This document shows positions 57,155 to 64,000 of a stretch of 64,000 nucleotides of DNA, piece by piece (within the stretch, counting starts at the first letter, position 1; each line of letters opens with the position of its first letter). Both the position numbers and the translations under genes were made by a program. Source of the DNA: Halisarca cf. caerulea (lineage: Eukaryota; Porifera; Demospongiae; Chondrillida; Halisarcidae); contig CAUJGJ010000185.1 of NCBI GenBank assembly GCA_963170055.1, positions 2,239,275-2,303,274 on the forward strand, read 5' to 3'. Below the pieces are notes generated by a model. It worked only from the letters and a program-made list of their open reading frames with translations. It was not told the DNA's origin and made no database searches.

Positions 57155-57922
57155 TAACTATACGCCACCATACGCCACCATAGGCTTCCATTGGGAAAGG
57201 GAACTGGGTTACAGATTGACATATATGTTGTAATTCATGCATGGTGTTGTAGTCATAATAATATTATTAATTATAACAGTAACCTCCTCCTCGACCTCCT
57301 CTGCCCACTTTGTTTGATCTGACTGAGTTAAACCTATGTCAGTAATAACCTGCACTGTCCGGTGCGATCTGTCTATATAGGCCAGGCATCGTGGCTATAC
57401 GACCAAATAAATTATACCTATATAATATTCTAAAACAGCTGCAGCAATGCCTGCAGCTCCTGGAGATCCAAATAATGCAGCGATTTTGTCCCTAATCAGT
57501 GCTAGACTGGGCTAATTGTATGACAAGTGATGCATGGATCAGTAAGGGACTGAGGCGGATCCTACCACAGCCCCTAGGGTTGTCAACATAATATTATTAT
57601 AGATAATGTCCCGTAGGGCGTTTCCTAGTATGTTGACATCTATTTATAATATGGAAACCTATATTATTCTGGAAACTAAGCCGCCATACTAGTCCCAGTC
57701 CTACATGGGATACATCAAAGCTCTGTCCACAAGCACAAGTCATTCTGAATCTGATTAAATGTCACCTGGCAAGGTGACAAAGGGTCTGGGATAAAGTTTG
57801 GCAGGGGCAAAGTCAGGTGTTGACCCTAACCTGTGAATATCATTGTAAATCATGTGAATATCATTAAAGAGAAATGAATATGTTTAACTCTAAATTCACA
57901 GACTGGAAGTGTGTTGCATCAG
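56641..57922. other. no gene recognised
   Basis: AT-rich with ATAATA/TATTAT runs near 57120-57150 and two short hairpins (CCTAGGGTTGTCAACATA/ TATGTTGACA at 57571-57638). Nothing coding seen. Confidence 0.4.
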
Positions 57923-59273
57923 CCCCCATACACAGTGCAACCTTGTTGCGTGCAACCTTGTTGCGTGCAACATGTTGCACTGTGTATGGCGGCTAATAAA
58001 GTTGCATGCAACGTGTTGAGCAGTGTTGCATGAAATTAGAATAGTGTTCTTTTTGACCACATCAAAGAAATTATCAATAAATGTCATTCTTCTGTATTGC
58101 CCGAGTCACATTGAACCAAAAGTGGTTGAATCAACTTGGACTACAGAGTAAATATCTAAACTAATCAAATACTATGAGGCAATACCATTGCTATATGATG
58201 TAAAACACAATAACTACCATAACAGGGATAACAGAAGTAAAGCTCTGGATGGAATTTCTAAAGGATTCCGACAATCATTATTCAAAACAGTGCACTGCAC
58301 CAAAAGGTGCTAGGACACGACTATGTTCAATGTAGCACTAACACACATGGTACAATACCCTGAACATGGACAAAAAGAAGGAGATTACTAAATGAATATT
58401 CATAGACCAAAATTGTTTTTTTTTCTTACTCTTAACTATACAGTTTACTTTTTTCTTGTTCTGTTTCGTATCGTGTCGTTATAGGGTGCCTATAGAATAG
58501 TAGCCATTGGCTGAAGGCTTCCCCTATAAAAATAAGCTTACCCAACCCCAACCCAACCCAACCCAAAATGGGCACACCACATGGAACTGACACATCGCAA
58601 AATACTAATGTATAACGGTTGGTATATACATGCTACAGATAGTATGATGGCAGTCCGCTTTGTGTCCCATTGTGTCCGCTTCTTAATGGAAGTCTCTTGT
58701 GGCCAGTTGTTCATCCCAGGCTGTGTAAGCAGGGGCTGCCTGATGCGGTCTCAGGCAGGGCATTGTAGCAGCCAGTGGTAAACATTCTAACTCCTCCACT
58801 TTAGCACTCCTTGCAAACTTTGTCATTCCTTGTCACTCCTCCCACCTCCCAACCTCGATCTGTAATTCTGCTGTTTCTTCTCTTAATTTCATGAACATCG
58901 TCCTGTCCCTCTTCTTCACCAAGGCGCAGCTCAATTCAAACTTGAGATCAGCAATCTCCCTGAGTATACTCAGCTTTGGCGTGTCTTCCATGTCCTTTGC
59001 CATCAGCAAAGTCACCCTCCTCCATGCAGCACTCTCCAACATCCCCCAAGTCTCCAAATCAGACAAGTTCTTATTGATATTATATAATATTATATCCTAA
59101 CCCTAAGCTATATAATTAGTGCACACACATGCACTGAACAGCCAGTCTTCTCCAGCCACTTTGGATGAAGATTGCATGCAATATGTTGTTACAGTAGGTG
59201 ATGTTGTACCAAAGTTCCATACAACATTGCTGCATGCAACAATGTTGTATGGGAGTTGCACTGTGTATGGGGG
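57923..59273. mobile_element. CCCCCATACACAGTGCAAC element with nested LINE remnant
   Basis: The 19-bp termini CCCCCATACACAGTGCAAC (57923-57941) and GTTGCACTGTGTATGGGGG (59255-59273) are perfectly inverted. The left end also folds on itself (to about 57988). About 1.35 kb lies between, including the LINE fragment. It may be one element or two foldback copies of one family. Confidence 0.6.
58540..59066 (-). mobile_element. LINE 3-prime end remnant with (TTGGG)n tail
   Basis: On the minus strand 58833-59066 reads IADLKFELSCALVKKRDRTM then MKLREETAELQIEVGRWEE, and in a shifted frame a CKEC...HWLLQCPA zinc-knuckle. This LR.GT..L.IE.GR.....R.C..C order is the C-terminal end of CR1/L2-like LINEs. 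Minus sense then runs to a TTGGG simple repeat at about 58545-58566. Frame breaks show it is dead. Confidence 0.65.
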
Positions 59274-60420
59274 CCTTTAATTTTCAGTGTACCCCTCCTT
59301 TTCAGTGATGAAACTGCTTCTTCTTGAGTTGGTGATACTGAGCGCAGAGGCGAATCCAGAAATTTTGGTTTGATTCTATACTACTGACATTCTTAGCAAT
59401 TTGAAATTACAATGCAAAATAGTGATAATTTGAAGTGTACATCTATAGATTACTTGTAGCTGCAAGTAGCATTGCATGAAAGATACATTCAATTCAGTAG
59501 ATTCTGAATGAAGTTTTAAATTACCAGACCTATAATAATATTATGTGTTACAATATGACAAGCTACAAACTTAAGGAAACAGTGACAAAGCTAGACAACG
59601 ACCTGGAGTGACTACATGCCACTGAATGAGGCTGCATTATTAATCTTACATGCTTGCCTGGCAGGCCAAAAGAATATCATGATATAAGTAGGCCTCTCAG
59701 TAGCCTAGATAGGACATTATTACATAAGATCTAAAAATAATAGCCTAAACAGAAATTAGCACAGGCTTTATTAATTTATAGGCTTAGAATAGTTCACTTT
59801 ATGTTGCTTCTTGCATGAGTGAGCTAATCATGCACAGAGGTTATCTGCATGTGGTTATAATAGCTGCATGACTCAGGGTAAGCACGTTAACTTTGAACTT
59901 GTAATGGGTGATATGTAGAATACTGTATTAGAGCACACTATACTGTGAAGGAAGTAGACTAGCCTGTTTCTTGACCCTCAAAGCGTTATTTTGACAACTT
60001 TGTAGCACTTGTTAAGGCTGATATGGTAGCTGTGGTGCTGTCGGTACCATTAAAGTAGTGCATGGACAGAGAATTAGAAATGGACATGAATTGTTCTAAC
60101 AAATTAATAGAAAGTTTATGTTTAATTATTATATTTAATCCTCTATTTCTTCGATTGATGTATCTCATACTAACATTTTTCTTTTTTTTAATATCACTAT
60201 AATGTGAGATATATGTTAAGGCAGTGCGCATGTGTGCCTATTTTTATTAATGATAATTATCTGTCAAAACACGAAAAAAAAAATGTTTATAGATCTTGTA
60301 CACAGTATTTCTTCATACCCCTGTGGAGGGAGGGTGGTGCTTGGGCACCCAGAGCACCCCCCTATAAATACACTCCTGCGAGCATAAATGGCAGTGAAGC
60401 AGTCAATATCATCCTCCTAA
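59274..60420. other. no gene recognised
   Basis: Unique AT-rich DNA with open frames on both strands that have no splice or family support. Confidence 0.4.
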
Positions 60421-60654
60421 GGCCTCGTTTACACGTATCCGGATACCCTTGTTAAACGTATACTTTTGAAGACGTTTACAGAGAGTATTTACACGAAAAC
60501 GCCGAAAACGTATAGTGAATGTGGATACTTCGTAAACGGATACTTAAGTGGATATTCTATAAACGCATACATCGATCGTTTTCGTGTAAACAAGTTGTAA
60601 ACGCATTGAAAAGTATACGTTTATAAAGGTATCCGGATACGTGTAAACGAGGCC
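60421..60654. mobile_element. GGCCTCGTTTACACG inverted-repeat element
   Basis: The 26-bp end GGCCTCGTTTACACGTATCC (continuing GGATAC) is matched exactly inverted on the right. TAA flanks both sides, a possible 3-bp target duplication. The core repeats GTTTAC/GTATAC motifs. The near-perfect arms suggest a recent insertion. Confidence 0.8.
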
Positions 60655-62530
60655 TAAACCATGTTAGCGAAATATTAACAATGTTTTAGTTCCTCATTTT
60701 AAGGGTTACTATTTCCTGTAGTTGTATCTAATATGAGCATATTATCAAATAATTGTCACTGTTAATGTTATACTGCTTTGATGAAGTCTTTACGCACTAT
60801 AAGAGTTTTTAAGGAATATACATAATTCAATTATCTCCAGCATATAGGAAATAAACATGTTGCAAGCTTAAGGCAAGCTCAGCTTCAGAATCTATATGTA
60901 GAAACTAAGTCCACACTTTTCGTAAGGGCTGCTAATTTGCATGTATATTATATATAACCATGAATTCTGTAACTGTTACAACAACTACAATTAGCCACCA
61001 TTTAAGTATTTATAGCTGCCTGGTAATTGTTATTCACACATCTAAGGGAAAGTATGGCTGTGCATCAACATGTTTTGCATGGTTCTTGGTAGATTTAGGC
61101 AAAATCATGTTCAAATTCTGTGTGGATCCAATGAAACTGGTGAGTATAGGCATCAAACAAGCATTATACAAGTTTACTGAAATGTTATGAATGCAGCTGG
61201 AAAATCCAGACTTGGTGGCATGTGACCAGGACAGTTTGGAAAATAACCTGTTACTAGAATCATCTGTCAATCTGAAGTAGCTAGATCACCTCCTATAATC
61301 ATGCAAGATCAAATTGCAATTACTCTTGAATATATATGCTTCACTTTAAATGAGCCCAACTGGATTGCTGAACACTGGTCTGTGAAAAGCTGATTGAGAG
61401 CCTCTCAACACGTGTGCAGAGTGACCAAGGAGAATGGAATTTTCAATCTGATAGATCTCATACCCTGGTGATACGCCTCATTCTTATGATGGAGATGAGA
61501 TTGGCCAATCTTTTGAAGGCAATTGATGTGCCTGCATGGACCGCACCCACTACTTGTTGAGAGGACAATTAGCACAAAGGTACCAAGCTCAAAATCGACA
61601 AATCTGTTAAATAAATTCTCTCGTACTCTCTCTTAAGTTTGTTATGTTGACGGTAGCAAGCATTTGTACTAGAAGTACAATAATTGGGATAAGGTGCAAA
61701 TGAATTAAAAACTTTAACGTCAAAGAATTTATGCACCTGATTGCACTTGTCCCAGAAATTAGTTACTTTGATGTCAAACCTATAGCCAGCCCCTTGTCCT
61801 ATGTTGGCTGATCTGTGCATGGGTGAATGTTTCAGGACATGGGGCTTGGATCTGGGGTTCTAATGCCATGTTTGAGTGCACCTCGGTAAGAAACTGTGCA
61901 TGCATGCCATTGCATGTGTCTCTGATATTATCATGCATGCCTAACGGATGGCAAACCTCCCTTATATTGGACAGCTATGCGTGACTGACAGTGAATGTAT
62001 TACCATAGACACAATGGGAAGGTGGATGCTTTGGGGTCCATTCATATTGTTATACTAAATGCACATGCAGCTAAGGCATCTTCAAAGTTTAACTGCTACA
62101 CTTCTTTGTGTAAATGGAAGTCAAAGTTATATTGGAATTACTGTGAGTCAAGATGAGGAGCTCTTTTTGCTGGCCTGTTCCTATACATGCCTCTGGCTAG
62201 GTGGCAAACTTTCCTTCGTGCAGAACAGTGGCTTCTTGGCTTGCATTTTGTTGGGTCTCATTGTGAATTGCATGCATGCCGGAAAGATGCTTGTCTGATC
62301 CTGTGCCCATATTTCGCTCGCAACGGATCTTCAATCTTTTGGATACAGGGGCTGTCGACCGTCGTGAGGCTTCTTATGGTTATAGGATTGGAAGCTTTTG
62401 TTGGAATGGGAATGCCCATGCACTCCACCGCACAGGTCCACGAGGAAAACAGGGTTCGCTCACTCTCACTCAAATTATATAGCATTATTGTTTTTACTTT
62501 CACCGGTAGTGTCCGGAACGTCCGGAACGA

Positions 62531-62532
<2 letters not shown>
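60655..62532. other. no gene recognised; retroelement traces
   Basis: A plus frame around 60960-61190 and another at 62187-62510 look weakly protein-like (FFARNGSS-type and Cys-containing text) but have no named family or clear splice pairs. Around 61490-61520 a short GATTGGCCAATCTTTT match recalls the fragment at 54330-54360. Confidence 0.3.
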
Positions 62533-62534
<2 letters not shown>

Positions 62535-62575
<41 letters not shown>

Positions 62576-62576
62576 G
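62535..62576. repeat. (TA)n microsatellite
   Basis: A TA run with two TATG steps. Confidence 0.9.
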
Positions 62577-62803
62577 TCAACAATATGGCGGACGCAAAGT
62601 CGGTACATAATCTTTTGGCTATATTTCGGTAAAATTCATTCATTTGCTCCTAATTTTATCAGCGAAGAGTCTTTTCCTTTGATAAGTTTTGTGTGAAGAG
62701 GGTCCCACTCTGCCTGTACCTCAAATTCAATTCCAGCACTTTTTAATTTAATTTGTACATGCTCTAATAGCTCACCTGAATTATCATAAATAAGATACCC
62801 ATG

Positions 62804-63471
62804 CAGGGCTGCATTCATGCAGAGGGGGGAGGGCAGGGGGGTGCTCGTCCCCTTATAGGTTTACTTTTGCTACCCCTAGACTTGTATCTGAGCATATATA
62901 TAAACTAAACTTTACTGAAAGGCAGGATTTATGGGGAAATGGATAAAAACAAGCCTTTATGCTAAATTTTCCTTGATACTACTTTTACCAATCCCTTGAT
63001 CTCCTCAAATGTTTACTGCTGGTATATATTATAGTTCAAGGTTTACAAGCATTCCATGCAAACATGATACACACATGCAGTCCACAATGTCAGGAGTCAT
63101 CGAATCTATTGAAAACCAATTAAATTCTAGGCTATATACTGTTGGGGATGCCATGATTTCTTTGGGTGAAATAAAGTACAGGAATATGAATTTCACTTTC
63201 CCCCTACTTTTGTGACCTAGTTGCTCAACCCTAGGCATAGAATGCATGTGTAACTGAAGTGAATTCTCTTGGGGAACATAACCTCAGATACCCCTAGCTA
63301 AGAATACACAATACACATCCCTAATTTACAAAACCATGCACTTCTAGCTCCCTGAAGGAAATCAAGTCCATAAGCATACTTACCTACCCCCATTCTCTCA
63401 TCTTTGTATATTTGCATTGCCCCCCCCCCCCCCCTCCCACCCCCCAAGCTCCAAATACTGTAAGCAGCCCC
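62804..63471. mobile_element. CAGGGCTGCA element, third copy, opposite orientation
   Basis: It begins CAGGGCTGCATTCATGCAGA and ends AAGCAGCCCC after a C tract (63421-63434). The body is the reverse complement of 19379-20118 (for example CTTTACTGAAAGGCAGGATT, complementary to the TCCTGCCTTTC there). Confidence 0.7.
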
Positions 63472-63760
63472 ACCATGCACTTCAAGTTCGTGAATTAATG
63501 CATTGGTTCTGCAGCTGCAGGTTTTTAGGGTGTTCTTGTTACATGTACACCCACTGGCATGTTATTGGACAGACAACATAATTATAGTAATTTCTATAAT
63601 TTAAAATTAATATTTGCCAATATATACCTACAACTTCTCTACTGAATGGTTATGTCAGGTCATGCTTCTCCTATTTATACTGCGTTTGTATGTGAAATTA
63701 CACTTAATAATATATATGTCATATAATATGGTTCATGCTCTGTTTGTCTGTGCTCAATAG

Positions 63761-63874
63761 TCTGTGGTGGCTCTCCCTCCACTGCGGAGTATCACTTTGA
63801 ACATGGAAAGTATTCTGTAGAATCTGGACATTTCGCCAAAATGAATGCTCTGCATTATTACTCCAAAGCCATCA
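63761..63874 (+). CDS. TPR-like exon at right edge
   Basis: After acceptor TGTGCTCAATAG the exon enters in phase 1 and reads CGGSPSTAEYHFEHGKYSVE, then SGHFAKMNALHYYSKAI, ending at ATCA|GTGAGT. The A...F..G.Y and ..A..YYSKAI spacing resembles a tetratricopeptide repeat, a protein-protein interaction motif. The gene continues beyond the window. Confidence 0.45.
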
Positions 63875-64000
63875 GTGAGTTACGAATGTACAGTATGTTG
63901 TGTTGCATCATGTATTGCATCATCATGATTATTTGCTTGTTATGGTTTTGATCCACCAGCCTTTGGGTTCTGGGTCTAACATGCTCTTGCTGCACCATTC

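Overview
This window looks like animal genomic DNA, most probably from a demosponge such as Amphimedon queenslandica. That is inferred from small phase-matched exons split by repeat-rich introns, NACHT-LRR (NLR-type) genes with separate CARD and Death exons, many short inverted-repeat transposons, CA/GT and TA microsatellites, and ATGCATGC-rich intergenic DNA. There are no bacterial operons, tRNAs, rRNAs or CRISPR arrays. All gene models come from conserved protein motifs plus visible splice signals; none was checked against a database.

The main content is a minus-strand NLR cluster in two tandem units. Unit 1 (about 1-27,200) holds NACHT exon A (1556-3266), its LRR exon (564-700), a CARD exon (20499-20798) and a tail module C1 (about 22,231-27,215). 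Unit 2 (about 32,170-47,212) holds NACHT exon B (33754-35464), its LRR exon (32753-32889), a Ser/Thr-rich exon and a Death exon (39153-39236, 38828-39078) and tail module C2 (about 40,915-47,212). Between them (27,228-30,053) is a run of LRR-like exons with intact splice sites. The simplest reading is three head-to-tail minus-strand genes. Gene A (CARD, NACHT, LRR) runs off the left edge. Gene B is Death, NACHT, LRR exons, then the C1 tail with an acidic LRR exon, a hydrophobic segment and short Pro-rich exons. Of a third gene only the C2 tail remains, its homology ending at 47.2 kb. The two NACHT exons are exactly the same length (1711 bp), as are the two LRR exons (137 bp), although the N-terminal death-fold exons are of different types.

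Unit 1 carries about 12 kb that unit 2 lacks between the NACHT exon and the effector exon. In that interval, on the plus strand, lies a gene I recognise as a ZRSR2/U2AF35-related splicing factor: first CCCH finger, start of the RRM, RS domain (11806-16904). The exons for the second half of the RRM and the second CCCH finger are not visible where expected; that space holds a 43-bp minisatellite.

The right third (47-64 kb) is gene-poor: two unrecognised conserved-looking plus exons (48043-48206 and 49270-49518), a minus pair (50415-51050), degenerate retroelement pieces, a signal-peptide-like first exon (54781-54847), a 0.5-kb-arm inverted repeat (55611-56640), LINE remnants and a TPR-like exon at the right edge (63761-63874). 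Mobile DNA throughout is mostly small: elements starting CAGGGCTGCA, TTAAGGTGGC, TAGTCTCG and CAGTGGAACCTCT, one of which carries a decayed RecQ-like helicase.
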